NCBI GenBank assembly: GCA_020638995.1
Contig: JACKHM010000001.1
Location: 2,666,001-2,730,000, forward strand
Source of the DNA: Planctomycetaceae bacterium
GTDB taxonomy: Bacteria > Planctomycetota > Planctomycetia > Pirellulales > Pirellulaceae
Length of the DNA: 64,000 bases
Direction: 5' to 3'
In this document: positions 45,430 through 54,184 of the stretch, in pieces
How positions within the stretch are numbered: position 1 is the first letter of the stretch
Layout of the letters: every line of letters starts with the position of its first letter
Position numbers and translations under genes: made by a program
The notes under the pieces: model-generated
What the model saw: the letters and a program-made list of their open reading frames with translations, nothing else
What the model was told of the DNA's origin: nothing
The model's database searches: none

Positions 45430-46710
45430 ATGAATCGACGACTGTTCCTTAAGCAAACTAGCGCTTTGACCGTTGCCGCGTCGGTCGGCACGTCTCTGCT
45501 CGCGTCAAGCGACGCTCCCGGCTTTCCCAAGGGAAATGCCGAGCATGTGATCTTTTTGTGGCTTGGTGGAGGCATGGCGCAGATCGACACATTTGATCCG
45601 AAGCAACGCGGCAATTCGACGACCGCGCCCAAGGTCGCCGGATCGGAATACGGCACCGTCGATACGGTTGTGCCGGGCGTCAAGTTCTGCGAACACCTCC
45701 ACCGTACCGCGAAACTCGCTGACCGGCTGACCGTCCTGCGAACGATCAATCATCACCTGATCGACGAACACGCCTTCGGGACAAACTTCGTCCACACCGG
45801 TCGGCTGATCAGCGGCAGCATCACGTATCCTTCGATCGGTTCCGTCATCAGCCACGTGCGCGGGGCGGCCCACCCAGATGTCCCGGCCTATATGTTGATC
45901 GGTTATCCCAACGTCAGCCGTGGGCCAGGGTTCCTGGGAGCCAAAGGTGGATTTGTGTACTTGGTCGACACCGAAAGCGGGCCGGCTGGTTTCACTCGTC
46001 CTGAAGATGTGCCGCCGACACGGAGCGAACGCCGGTTGGAGTTGCTAAAACCGTTGGTAGACCGCGTTCCCCAAGGTTCAGTCATCGATCAATATCGCGC
46101 GGCCCAGGAAGAAGCCATGCGGCTGACCGGCCCCGAGTTTATGCGTCACTTTCGCTTGAACGACGAACCGGCCGATTTGCGAAACGCTTACGGCGGCGAG
46201 TTCGGTCAGCGTTGCCTGTTAGCGCGTCGGCTTGTACAGGCGGGCGTGCGGTTCATCGAGGTATCGCACAATCTGAATTTCATCAACGGCACCGGATGGG
46301 ACACGCACAACGAGGGACAACGCAACCAACACCTGCTGATTAAGGAACTCGATATCGCATTGTCGGCGCTGATTGTGGACCTTGAGAAGCAAGGCATGCT
46401 GGACAAAACGCTCATCGCCTTGGGCACCGAGTTCGGTCGTCCCGCCGCATACGACGGTCGTGGGGGTCGCGGTCATCAGGGCAGCTGTTTCAGCCTGTTG
46501 CTTGCTGGCGGCGGACTCAGGCATCAGGGGGCGTACGGTGTGACCGACGAACTGAGTAAGAACATCATCGAAAACCCCGTTTCCGTCCCCGATTTCCACG
46601 CCACCATTCATGCAGCGCTCGGTATCAATCCCGCCCATGAACTTTTCGATGGTTCCCGACCTGTCCCAATTACGGACGGCGGTAAGCCGTTAACGGCGCT
46701 GTTCGGATAG
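45430..46710 (+). CDS. DUF1501 protein with twin-arginine signal, partner of the PSD1 protein
   Basis: 426 residues. Start at 45430 puts the Tat motif MNRRLFLKQTSAL at the very N-terminus. The core shows HVIFLWLGGGMAQIDTFDP, GTGWDTHNEGQ, ALGTEFGRPAAYDGRGGRG and HLFD-like C-terminal GSRPVPITDGG, typical of DUF1501 (alkaline-phosphatase superfamily fold). Co-transcribed with the cytochrome gene upstream. Exported folded, suggesting a metal or cofactor is inserted in the cytoplasm. Confidence 0.93.
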   Translation: MNRRLFLKQTSALTVAASVGTSLLASSDAPGFPKGNAEHVIFLWLGGGMAQIDTFDPKQRGNSTTAPKVAGSEYGTVDTVVPGVKFCEHLHRTAKLADRLTVLRTINHHLIDEHAFGTNFVHTGRLISGSITYPSIGSVISHVRGAAHPDVPAYMLIGYPNVSRGPGFLGAKGGFVYLVDTESGPAGFTRPEDVPPTRSERRLELLKPLVDRVPQGSVIDQYRAAQEEAMRLTGPEFMRHFRLNDEPADLRNAYGGEFGQRCLLARRLVQAGVRFIEVSHNLNFINGTGWDTHNEGQRNQHLLIKELDIALSALIVDLEKQGMLDKTLIALGTEFGRPAAYDGRGGRGHQGSCFSLLLAGGGLRHQGAYGVTDELSKNIIENPVSVPDFHATIHAALGINPAHELFDGSRPVPITDGGKPLTALFG

Positions 46711-46939
46711 AGCAAGCAATGGCCGGCGGGGCTCGAAATGGCTAAGACGCTCTTGGAGGCTCAAGAATTCCAAGACTGGCGTATAATCACGGCTAGCATG
46801 GCAGTCCGCACGCAAATTGGTCCGCGGTGGATGCGATCTAGTGAAAGGATCAGCAACAGATCTCAATGAAGCAAGCCAGCGATCAACACGGGTTTGCTCA
46901 ACACTGCTAGAAAGAAAACCGTGTGACGGAAACGGCGAG

Positions 46940-46981
46940 TGCCCCCACTTGGAATCGAACCAAGAACCTATTGATTAAGAG
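46940..46981 (-). tRNA. 3' fragment of a tRNA-Lys(CUU) gene, attachment-site-like
   Basis: On the minus strand: anticodon loop CTCTTAA (46981-46975), stem TCAAT, variable loop AGGTT, T arm CTTGG-TTCGATT-CCAAG (46964-46948), acceptor strand TGGGGGC (46947-46941) and discriminator A. The 5' half is not recognisable: ATTGA, able to pair with TCAAT, occurs only after a 10-bp insertion (46982-46991), the D arm is absent, and TTCCCCA (47022-47016) would pair at 6 of 7 acceptor positions. A tRNA-derived junction of an integrated element, or a decayed tRNA. The flanks 46711-46939 and 46982-47148 hold no gene. Confidence 0.65.
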
Positions 46982-47148
46982 GAGGCCAGCCTCAATGCGA
47001 AACCCCTTGAAACACTGGGGAAATCACATTTCCTAGTCGCACATTCTACACAATTCGACCGATTTTGCACCCCATTACTGACCTCAAAGCTGACCAGCAT
47101 CAAGTTTGGAGACTATATGATGAGATGCGTGCTGTGTCGCTTGAAAAG

Positions 47149-47733
47149 TCAGCTCGGGTTTTCGTAATACCAGGCCCCTAACTGCTGCCAACTCGGGGTT
47201 AGGCCCTCTTCGACATAAACTCGATCCACGCCGCCGGACCAGCCGATGCAACGTTCAAGAAACGCACGCCGCCCCATCTTTCCGCCCGCTTCGCGATACT
47301 CGTCAAAGTACTTGTTGACCAGCACGAGGATCATTTCGGAGGTTCCGGCGGTGTCGCGTTCCGCGTCCCCCAACTCCTGCCGTTCACCGTCGATGTAAAA
47401 TGATAGACGAACGTAGGCGAAGCGATCGCTATACTCCCCGACCCTAAGGTAGATACTGGACGCAGCAGTAATCGCTTTGGATCGATTCGAGAAAATCACT
47501 TCGGTTGTCATTCCCCGTCCGTAACAACCTCGGCTGTAAGTCTGCCGATCCATAACCCGCCCGCCGAAGTTGCTAAGACTTTCCTCAATCATCTCCTCAA
47601 GGCGACGTCTTTCCTTGGCACCGAGGACATGCAGATCGATTTTCAATGTTACAGACTCCTCGCTCGTTTGGCTTTGCGACTTGTCTTCGTTTGGTGCTCC
47701 TCTCTTTGAGGGTGCTACTCGTTTTCTGGCCAT
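47149..47733 (-). CDS. Hypothetical protein
   Basis: 194 residues with AAAGGAG 6 nt before the ATG, one of the best ribosome binding sites here. The N-terminal 25 residues are basic and low complexity; then LKIDLHVLGAKERRRLEEMIEE, YSRGCYGRGMTTEVIFSNRS and YVRLSFYIDGERQEL, suggesting a soluble alpha/beta protein. No family recognised. It is the first gene inside the presumed island to the right of the tRNA fragment. Confidence 0.7.
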   Translation of the reverse strand: MARKRVAPSKRGAPNEDKSQSQTSEESVTLKIDLHVLGAKERRRLEEMIEESLSNFGGRVMDRQTYSRGCYGRGMTTEVIFSNRSKAITAASSIYLRVGEYSDRFAYVRLSFYIDGERQELGDAERDTAGTSEMILVLVNKYFDEYREAGGKMGRRAFLERCIGWSGGVDRVYVEEGLTPSWQQLGAWYYENPS

Positions 47734-48408
47734 GGTAGGCTCCTTTCACAAATTTCAGGGAAATGGGTAACTCGGACCACACTTTAGCGTCGCAATTCAC
47801 CGAGTCGATGTGTTCCAGGTGTTCTGGAACCAAGAACAGGAACCGAGTGCCTTATGGCTGAGCAGAAAGAGTGTCGAGGCGTCTGGCTTGCGACGTGCCG
47901 CACGATCGCCGCTTCTGGCGACTCGTCAGCCACCCCCGACAAATCGCTCGCCAGACGAGCTGCCAGAAGGTGCGGCAGCTATTTAGGTAAACGTTTATGT
48001 TATTTGCTGGTCACAGGACGAAGTTTAGCCGCTGGGGGCCAAAGCAAGCCGGTTTACGAACCACAGTTCGTCAGTTCAGGTCTCTGGGGGCAAAGCAGTT
48101 TGCGAGTATCGCGTGGGAACCGCTTTCACGGCCCTTCAGGGCTGAATACGCGTCTGGAGGCGTCTGCACGGGTAATCCACTCTACACAAGGACACCGGGA
48201 AGACCTTAAGGCTGGGCATTCGGTGCGATTACGCGGCCCGAGGTCAGAATCCTGCTCTCCACGCCCGAATTCTGGCTGTCAGACGCAAACACGTCACTGG
48301 CCCGCTTCGTTCTGGGACTGTGCAACATTCCTGCCGCCCGTTAACGTAAACGTTTCGACAATATAGCGACAGCTTTTCTAGCGTTTGGACACCACTCGTA
48401 GGTAAATC
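47734..48408. other. Gene-free 675-bp region with structured repeats
   Basis: Holds GTTCCAG/CTGGAAC (47812-47830), the three-part hairpin at 47896-47977, two copies of a CTGGGGGC(C)AAAGCA-like segment (about 48029 and 48084) and AACGTAAACGTTT (48343-48355), related to the repeats at 38954-38984. An open frame at 47854-48366 has unnatural composition and spans the hairpin, so it is not called. A structured non-coding RNA is possible. Confidence 0.45.
47896..47977. repeat. Long interrupted hairpin
   Basis: Three blocks pair in order: TGCCGCAC (47896-47903) with GTGCGGCA (47970-47977), CTTCTGGC (47912-47919) with GCCAGAAG (47962-47969), CTCGTC (47922-47927) with GACGAG (47954-47959). An 8-nt bulge lies between the first two blocks on the left arm only. 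No gene inside. Confidence 0.6.
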
Positions 48409-49032
48409 ATGGCAAAACGATCGACACGGCCGGATGCCGCCGCCAAACGTACGCAAGAGGCGGTCGACAAGCTTAAGACCTACTACGAGCTGGGACAAAG
48501 GGCAGTCAAACTGAGCAAGTCCACCGCAGGAACCTATGCTCGCGGCGTCATCACCCAGCTGGTTGAAGAAACCGGCGAGAACCAGGCCACCATCAACAAA
48601 TGCCGACAGTTCGCTGAAATGTACACGCCTGCCGATTTCAAGGTACTGTGCCAGCTCAGACGACCTGACGGCAAGCCGATCGGCTGGGGGCACGTCACCA
48701 AGTTGCTCACGGTTCCCGTGGCAGATAAACCGCTGCGGAAGAAGCTGCAGGTACAGGCGGCGAAAGAGGGCTGGACGGCAAGACGCTTGAACGACGAGAT
48801 CCAGGGCAAGTACGAGTCCAAACTGAGCGGCATGGGACGGAAGTGGAAGCTGCCGACGTCGAAGCAACAAGCGTTAAGCCAGATCTCGCAGCGAAGCCAA
48901 CAATGGCTGCGGTGGTACGAGGGACTGGAAAACGCCAAGGGCGTCTCGGTCGCTGATCTGCCCGATGACGTTCGGACGCGGCTGAAGGCGGTGATGCGGG
49001 GGATTCGGAGGTTGGAGGAGGCGACGAGTTAA
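48409..49032 (+). CDS. DUF1016-N-like protein of mobile-element type
   Basis: 207 residues, basic. KLKTYYELGQRAVKLSKSTAG, ENQATINKCRQFAEMYT and IGWGHVTKLLTVP recall the DUF1016 N-terminal (YhcG-type) helical domain, which senses or binds DNA in mobile-element proteins, but the nuclease half is missing. The second half (KLSGMGRKWKLPTSKQQ) is unassigned. Upstream sequence carries AACGTAAACGTTT. The assignment to DUF1016 is tentative. Confidence 0.65.
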   Translation: MAKRSTRPDAAAKRTQEAVDKLKTYYELGQRAVKLSKSTAGTYARGVITQLVEETGENQATINKCRQFAEMYTPADFKVLCQLRRPDGKPIGWGHVTKLLTVPVADKPLRKKLQVQAAKEGWTARRLNDEIQGKYESKLSGMGRKWKLPTSKQQALSQISQRSQQWLRWYEGLENAKGVSVADLPDDVRTRLKAVMRGIRRLEEATS

Positions 49033-49142
49033 TTCTCACTTCATCGATGTGTCTTCAGTAGACGTCGAGCGAATGGTACAAAGGGGCGGCTGATCTGCTC
49101 GCTGATTAAATCGAACTCAGTTCTCCAGACTTGAACATACGC

Positions 49143-50021
49143 ATGGGAATTTCTTGGATTCGGATGCGACCGAAGGCATCCGAAGAACTAGAAAGGCTCT
49201 TAGCCCTCGTCGAAATGCAGGCAAAGTCGTTTCAAGCGATGCCCTACTTCTGGTGTACCGATCCCATCGAGACGCCAGAGACGTTTCATCAGCAAACACG
49301 AGAACTACATGAACAGGATTATCTCGACACTTCACGCCAGTTGCGGGAATGCCTTCAGTTTCCAGAGTGCGACGACGATGCGGGTGAGTGCACAGATTTT
49401 CCGGACTTGGCGTTTGCATTCCGCGTTGGGGCCATCAGCGGCAATCCGGTATTCCCTCCGATCATTCGCATGAACGCACTGCGAACATTCGTCCCCGATG
49501 CACTGCCTGAACAGGTGAATGCGTGGAAGCAATGGTGCGAACAAGTGGCCGGTGGCTTGCATGTCGACTACCTGCGGCGACTCTGGGCGTATGAAACCTC
49601 AATGTCGTTGAATCATTTCGGCACCGAGCTAAGGCGTGTTGCAAGCTTGTCGCGGCAGGAAACGGCGAATTGGGCCTCACGCCCCGAGTTGACGGCAGTT
49701 CGGGACGACATCCTAGAAGGTCCGGTCTGGGAGGTGTTGCCCGCCCCGGTCTTCATTCCAAATGCTGAATCGACCGTACAACCGATGGTCGGGAGCGACG
49801 AAATGTTCGACTCGATCTGGCAAGCCGTGCGGGACCTTGTCCAACTGACTCGCGAGTGGGACCGCCAAGTGAAAGGGCGATGGAAACTTCGATATTACGA
49901 AGACTACTACGAAACATTTGAGCAATTCCTTGCTCACGCGAAGACAGATTGGATCAGCGAGTTCTTTGCCTGGGCTGATCGATGCTGCTCGGAACAAATG
50001 GGGCTGTTTCTGGACTATTGA
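49143..50021 (+). CDS. Hypothetical protein
   Basis: 292 residues from the ATG at 49143 (a TTG at 49131 is in frame but lacks support). No signal or membrane helix. Acidic, Trp-rich (ISWIRMRP; YFWCTDPIETPETF; VWEVLPAPVFIPNAES; WAYETSMSLNHFG; FFAWADRCC). It has a single-domain look, but no family was recognised. Same orientation as the neighbours on both sides. Confidence 0.7.
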   Translation: MGISWIRMRPKASEELERLLALVEMQAKSFQAMPYFWCTDPIETPETFHQQTRELHEQDYLDTSRQLRECLQFPECDDDAGECTDFPDLAFAFRVGAISGNPVFPPIIRMNALRTFVPDALPEQVNAWKQWCEQVAGGLHVDYLRRLWAYETSMSLNHFGTELRRVASLSRQETANWASRPELTAVRDDILEGPVWEVLPAPVFIPNAESTVQPMVGSDEMFDSIWQAVRDLVQLTREWDRQVKGRWKLRYYEDYYETFEQFLAHAKTDWISEFFAWADRCCSEQMGLFLDY

Positions 50022-50160
50022 TTCTGTCGGCTGAAGCCTGTTCAGTCCAGTGAGACCTTCTCCGAACGATCTGCTGTTGCCAACAACCTCCTGATGTTTT
50101 CCAATGACTTCCGACGCCATTCGGCAAGCTGTTCCAGCGATAATCTCGGGAGGGAGTGCC

Positions 50161-50373
50161 ATGCGTATTAACGGTGGACCTTACGACGAGCGTGACCTAC
50201 CGCTCCAGCCGCCACTTGCCAGGCTGATGCGACTGCCGCACGAGCAAGAGTTGGACGCATTTCTGGGCGTGATTGAGGACGACCCTGCTGCAACCGGGTT
50301 GCACGCTTGGCCCTATGTCTACGAACTCGACGACAGCGTCGAACCGGCTGTTTATCGTTGCAAACCTCGTTGA
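50161..50373 (+). CDS. Small hypothetical protein
   Basis: 70 residues. GGGAGGG lies 6 nt before the ATG at 50161; an earlier in-frame ATG at 50104 has no such site. Sequence LPLQPPLARLMRLPHEQELDAF and YVYELDDSVEPAVYRCKP; no family recognised. Followed 31 bp later by the ExbD-like gene. Confidence 0.6.
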   Translation: MRINGGPYDERDLPLQPPLARLMRLPHEQELDAFLGVIEDDPAATGLHAWPYVYELDDSVEPAVYRCKPR

Positions 50374-50404
50374 GAAATTGAGGGTTCGACCGTAGAGACT
50401 CGCC

Positions 50405-50935
50405 ATGAGATACGACGAACGACAGCAGCCCAGTTCATCTGGAGCCTTGGTCGCCGTCATAGGCGTCGGCTTGGTTCTCGCCATTCTAGCCATCATCGCC
50501 GCTGCGGGCGTTGGCCTGTTTTGGGTCCGATCGAAGACGCAACAAGCTATCGTGATGGAGCAGCGTGCACTTGCTGAGGCTCATCGGGCGGAGGCCGAAG
50601 CACAGCGAACAGTGGCACTATCCCGATTGGAAGAGTCTCGCCGTGCTGCTATTCCAGGATCGCGACTCAACTTTCTGGTGGGAATTGATCGCGAAGGAAA
50701 CATGAACGTCGCTGGCAAAGTGATTGGTCTCGACGAGTTGAAAAAGCGGCTCGCTGAATTCAAAGACAAATCACACAACACCTTCCTTCTGCGTATCGAC
50801 GCCGATCAAGAGTGCCCCGCCAAACATATCATCGCCGTAATAAAAGTCTGCGACAAAGTGGGCGACATCGATTATCGGATCATGTCGTCAAAGGATGCCG
50901 ATATGCCAGCCGATGGAATCAACGCTGGAGACTAG
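50405..50935 (+). CDS. Membrane-anchored ExbD/TolR-like protein
   Basis: 176 residues: one N-terminal transmembrane helix (about 14-36), an Ala/Glu/Arg coiled coil (about 45-75) and a C-terminal periplasmic domain with LRIDADQECPAKHIIAVIKVC, the strand-helix pattern of ExbD/TolR (LRADKxVxxxxVxxV). ExbD partners with ExbB to use proton-motive force, but no ExbB is nearby and the pore-helix Asp typical of ExbD is not seen. It may be a solitary periplasmic adaptor. Confidence 0.65.
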   Translation: MRYDERQQPSSSGALVAVIGVGLVLAILAIIAAAGVGLFWVRSKTQQAIVMEQRALAEAHRAEAEAQRTVALSRLEESRRAAIPGSRLNFLVGIDREGNMNVAGKVIGLDELKKRLAEFKDKSHNTFLLRIDADQECPAKHIIAVIKVCDKVGDIDYRIMSSKDADMPADGINAGD

Positions 50936-51124
50936 CATTGTCTTCTCGCCACAGCGACTGCGACGGTAACGCAGCTCGACGCACAAGCCGACAAGCAGCG
51001 GCTCGAACTCCAGTCATCGTCGCGACGCAATAAATGGCCTACAATCTCAACGTGGCGGTGAAGCGAGTGAACCATGTTGGTTTCGGTGGTACCGCAAAGA
51101 TACCTTTTTAGGAAGTTCGATTTA

Positions 51125-51322
51125 ATGGCTGAAGGTAAAATCAAGAGACTGATGGACAGAGGCTTTGGATTCATCGAGACCGGAACGGACAAAGATTTGT
51201 TCTTCCACAATTCCGCCCTCGAAGGAGTGAGCTTTGAAGAACTCCAAGAGGGACAACTGGTGTCATACACCGAGGGACAAGGGCGTCAAGGACCGTGTGC
51301 CGAAAACGTGAAGCTGGTCTGA
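51125..51322 (+). CDS. Cold-shock domain protein
   Basis: 65 residues from the ATG at 51125 (AGGAAG about 11 nt upstream). RNP1-like GFGFIE and RNP2-like DLFFHNSAL place nucleic-acid-binding aromatics on the OB-fold; KRLMDRGFGF replaces the usual KWFNxxKGFGF. RNA chaperone in the cytoplasm. An in-frame TTG at 51074 would add a non-conserved extension. Confidence 0.88.
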   Translation: MAEGKIKRLMDRGFGFIETGTDKDLFFHNSALEGVSFEELQEGQLVSYTEGQGRQGPCAENVKLV

Positions 51323-51493
51323 ATCAGATAGTTTCAATCACGCAGTATAGAAGCCGACGATCTCGTCGGCTTCTTTGCGTCGCGAGCTGCTTTACCTTTG
51401 CCATCAGTGCAACTTTAGCGTTTTCAAATCCGAACCAGAGTTCGTATTTGAGTTGCACGAAAACACGCCATGATCTTCGGTATGCTGGCCAAT

Positions 51494-52195
51494 CTAGCCG
51501 CTGTATGCCATCCAACACTTGTAATCTTCAAGCAGCTGGCGGTTGGGATCGTTCCGCTTGACATCAATGTCCCTGATCGGAAACTCGATCCGCTTGTCTT
51601 GGTAAAGCCCCACACCGATCAAACCGTAGGACTCTTCAGCCTCATAGTCATCAAAATCGTACAGGCTGCGTACCGTCACTGAGCAGGGCTTGCCTCTGAA
51701 ACGACCGTCGTCTGGTACGTAGCGAGCTTGAAACGGCAACGCCAGCTGATCGACTAGATACTGGTAGTAGACAGAGAGGGTCTCGCAGTCCACATCCGGC
51801 AATGGATCGTCCGAGGTTAAGTTGAAGGTTGCTCTGATTCGGTCTTCCTGTTCGTCCATCGCAAGCGGACGAGTGACGATCTCTGTCGGCTGCTCCATCG
51901 GCCCAGCCTCGCCCTTATCCAACTCAAGTTCGTCCTCTTTTAACCAAACCCTATCCCACTCGTAACCGTCTCGTTCACTTCGCTTTCGATACAGCGACGG
52001 CATTTCATCGAGAGTCCGCCGGTTCCATTTAATCTCGTAAGCGATGGGAGTCTGGTCGGCGAAGACTTCCGAGATCGTGCCTGCCCAATTTCCCATTGGA
52101 ATGTCTGGCAGATCGGGTAGCGTGACGCCTGTTATCACTCGAACTTCGGTTCCGACCGCAAATTTCGCGGACGCAATAAGTCTCGACTTCGACAT
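51494..52195 (-). CDS. CcbP-like domain protein with SH3-type N-terminus
   Basis: 233 residues from the ATG at 52195, which has AAGGAGG 7 nt upstream. N-terminal SH3/KOW-like domain (FAVGTEVRVITG; MGNWAGTISEVFADQ), then a linker and a C-terminal domain (YYQYLVDQLALPFQARYV; YGLIGVGLYQDKRIEFPI) that resembles the Anabaena calcium-binding protein CcbP family. Acidic residues that could bind calcium are present in PDDGRFRG and DFDDYEAEES. Function unknown. Confidence 0.7.
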   Translation of the reverse strand: MSKSRLIASAKFAVGTEVRVITGVTLPDLPDIPMGNWAGTISEVFADQTPIAYEIKWNRRTLDEMPSLYRKRSERDGYEWDRVWLKEDELELDKGEAGPMEQPTEIVTRPLAMDEQEDRIRATFNLTSDDPLPDVDCETLSVYYQYLVDQLALPFQARYVPDDGRFRGKPCSVTVRSLYDFDDYEAEESYGLIGVGLYQDKRIEFPIRDIDVKRNDPNRQLLEDYKCWMAYSG

Positions 52196-52430
52196 GGTGA
52201 TCCTCCTTGATGGAATGCCCTTCTGAAGAAAATCATCATGGTCGATTGGGACTCGCTTTGGCAAGTTCTATTGGCTGGTCTGCGGAGACTAAATAAGTGT
52301 TGCCGGTGAGAGCGACACGGCACACTCTGCAAATTTTACGTCGTACGTCATTAGCGTCGCAGCAGCAAGCGTTAGTGTCCGCTCTTAGTGCCATCGCGGC
52401 CTGAATAAACACGCAAGCCGAATGTCTCAT

Positions 52431-53177
52431 TCAGAACGGCGAGTTACTTCCCTGCTTACCTTTCCAGTACGGGCAGAATGGACAATCTTCGCCCAAGGGA
52501 AAGTCTTCAACTTCTTCGTGCGGACAGCCCATGTTCTGGTCAGCGGATGCTACAGACTTGACACCGTGCTTCGCAAAGAACTCCTTGATTCCCTGCTGGA
52601 CCCGTGGACTCTCTGTTACGTCTGTTCCCACCCATCTTTCAATGATCACTTCCGCGTCGTCTTCGAGGATCACCCCCGCAACGATCTTCGTCGTTGTCTT
52701 GTCGTCGGGACCGTACAGAGCGACCGTGCCGATGGGATACTCTGGCAATTGCTGTGAACAGTGCCTCGCTTGATACTCTTCAATCGCCGCAGTCCACTCG
52801 CTGAGTTCCATGTCGGAAAGAAGCTGTTGGTTTTCTCCCGTGACGAGTCGACCGGTCTTTTCAGTGGCGTAGATGATCGCTGGATCGATCCCCACTTTCT
52901 TCATTGCCTCGATCATCTGGTGTTCCGCGAGTTCAAAGTGAGGCATGTCCGGAAACACCAGATCGTCGGGACCGGGCTCTCGTCCGTGCTTCGCGATGAA
53001 CGCCTGACGCTGCTCATCGAGAATCACTTTCATCTCATCGGAGATTGGCATCGACTTGAAAATGTTACCGTCGTCGTCTTCCTGCCATTCAAATTCTTTG
53101 CGTATACAGCATTGCTTGTATTTCTTGCCGCTACCGCACGGGCATGGGGCATTGCGAGAGACTTTTCGGTGAGCCAT
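52431..53177 (-). CDS. SEC-C zinc-motif protein
   Basis: 248 residues. The SEC-C motif at the N-terminus (RNAPCPCGSGKKYKQCC) binds zinc and is best known from the C-terminus of SecA; the rest is an unassigned acidic alpha/beta region, ending in a Cys/His cluster (CPHEEVEDFPLGEDCPFCPYW) that could hold another zinc. ATG at 53177 with AGGA 9 nt upstream. An in-frame ATG at 53186 is also possible. Confidence 0.82.
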   Translation of the reverse strand: MAHRKVSRNAPCPCGSGKKYKQCCIRKEFEWQEDDDGNIFKSMPISDEMKVILDEQRQAFIAKHGREPGPDDLVFPDMPHFELAEHQMIEAMKKVGIDPAIIYATEKTGRLVTGENQQLLSDMELSEWTAAIEEYQARHCSQQLPEYPIGTVALYGPDDKTTTKIVAGVILEDDAEVIIERWVGTDVTESPRVQQGIKEFFAKHGVKSVASADQNMGCPHEEVEDFPLGEDCPFCPYWKGKQGSNSPF

Positions 53178-53553
53178 TGAAAGCATCCTGTTGAGTCGTT
53201 TCTGCACAATCAACTCACAGTCATTTTCCATTCCACGATTAAAGACGCAACCAGATGATCACCCAATCAGATTGTGTGCAGGAAGCCTTGTCACTCTGGT
53301 CATATGAGCGATGGGCTTGCCCGTCGCTTTCATCTGGTGGATTGCAACGACTTGTTAGCTGCTGAATCACGCCGAAAAGTTGTGTCCACGGCCATTTATC
53401 ATGACCTCGTCGGAAGATTTTTCGATTTTCCTGATGTCTTCTCGGTCCTGCCTCCGCTTATCGATATGAGCAAGTAACGACTTCAGGACCCTGGGGATGT
53501 TGATAGAATGACTAACCACTTAACTGACAAGCAGTTCGCACAATGCGGAATCC
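53178..53553. other. Gene-poor 376-bp region upstream of the sigma factor
   Basis: Only a doubtful 57-codon frame (53304-53477, +; MSDGLARRFHLVDCND at its start) with no ribosome binding site. Promoters of the SEC-C and sigma-factor genes must lie here; none could be placed with confidence. Confidence 0.4.
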
Positions 53554-54183
53554 ATGACCCAACAGGGAAACACCACACAGCTTCAGGCTTTGCTCGACCT
53601 TGCCTCCGAGGGCAACGACGAAGCTTACGGGCAACTTGTGTCCCAAGCTTCCGAGCGGCTGCTAAAGCTGACACGCAAAATGATTCAAGGCTTTCCTCGA
53701 TTGCGGCGTTGGGAGGCAACCGATGATGTCTTCCAAACCGCTGCTATGCGACTCTATCGTTCGCTCTCCGAAGTCAAGCCTGAGTCTGTGCGTGACTTCT
53801 TCGGACTCGCAGCCACGCAAATCCGCCGAACGCTCATCGATCTTGCCCGGCATCACTACGGACCGGAAGGGCACGGAGCCAAGCACCACACAGACGGTGA
53901 CGGTCAAGCAGCAGACGACGGTGTGCTCAAACAACAGTCCGGTCAGAATCTTAAGCCCGAATCGCTCGACGCATGGGTGCGGTTCCACGAGGCGGTCGAG
54001 CAGCTTCCCAAACATGAACAGGAAGTCTTTCAGTTACTCTGGTACGCTGGATTGCAACAGAGCGAAGCCGCAACTCTTCTTGGAGTTTCCGTTCCCACGG
54101 TTCAACGTCGCTGGTATCAGGCTCAACACTATTTGCGTCGAGCCGCAGATGGGAATTCCCCAGTTTCTGAGGAGCTTGAATAA
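53554..54183 (+). CDS. ECF-type sigma factor
   Basis: 209 residues. Region 2 is seen in LLKLTRKMIQGFPRLRRWEATDDVFQTAAMRLYRSL and region 4 in LPKHEQEVFQLLWYAGLQQSEAATLLGVSVPTVQRRW. A Gly/His/Asp-rich linker (about 105-130) connects them. This matches the planctomycete ECF groups that are controlled by a neighbouring Ser/Thr kinase instead of an anti-sigma factor. The kinase gene begins 1 bp after the stop. Confidence 0.92.
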   Translation: MTQQGNTTQLQALLDLASEGNDEAYGQLVSQASERLLKLTRKMIQGFPRLRRWEATDDVFQTAAMRLYRSLSEVKPESVRDFFGLAATQIRRTLIDLARHHYGPEGHGAKHHTDGDGQAADDGVLKQQSGQNLKPESLDAWVRFHEAVEQLPKHEQEVFQLLWYAGLQQSEAATLLGVSVPTVQRRWYQAQHYLRRAADGNSPVSEELE

Positions 54184-54184
54184 C

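Noticed and set aside
46940..47022. tmRNA or complete tRNA at the tRNA-Lys fragment
   Set aside because: No tag reading frame or tmRNA 5' end; the D arm is missing and the anticodon stem pairs only across a 10-bp insertion.
47854..48366. 170-codon + strand frame
   Set aside because: Covers the long hairpin and has biased Ser/Arg/Gly composition; no similarity recognised.
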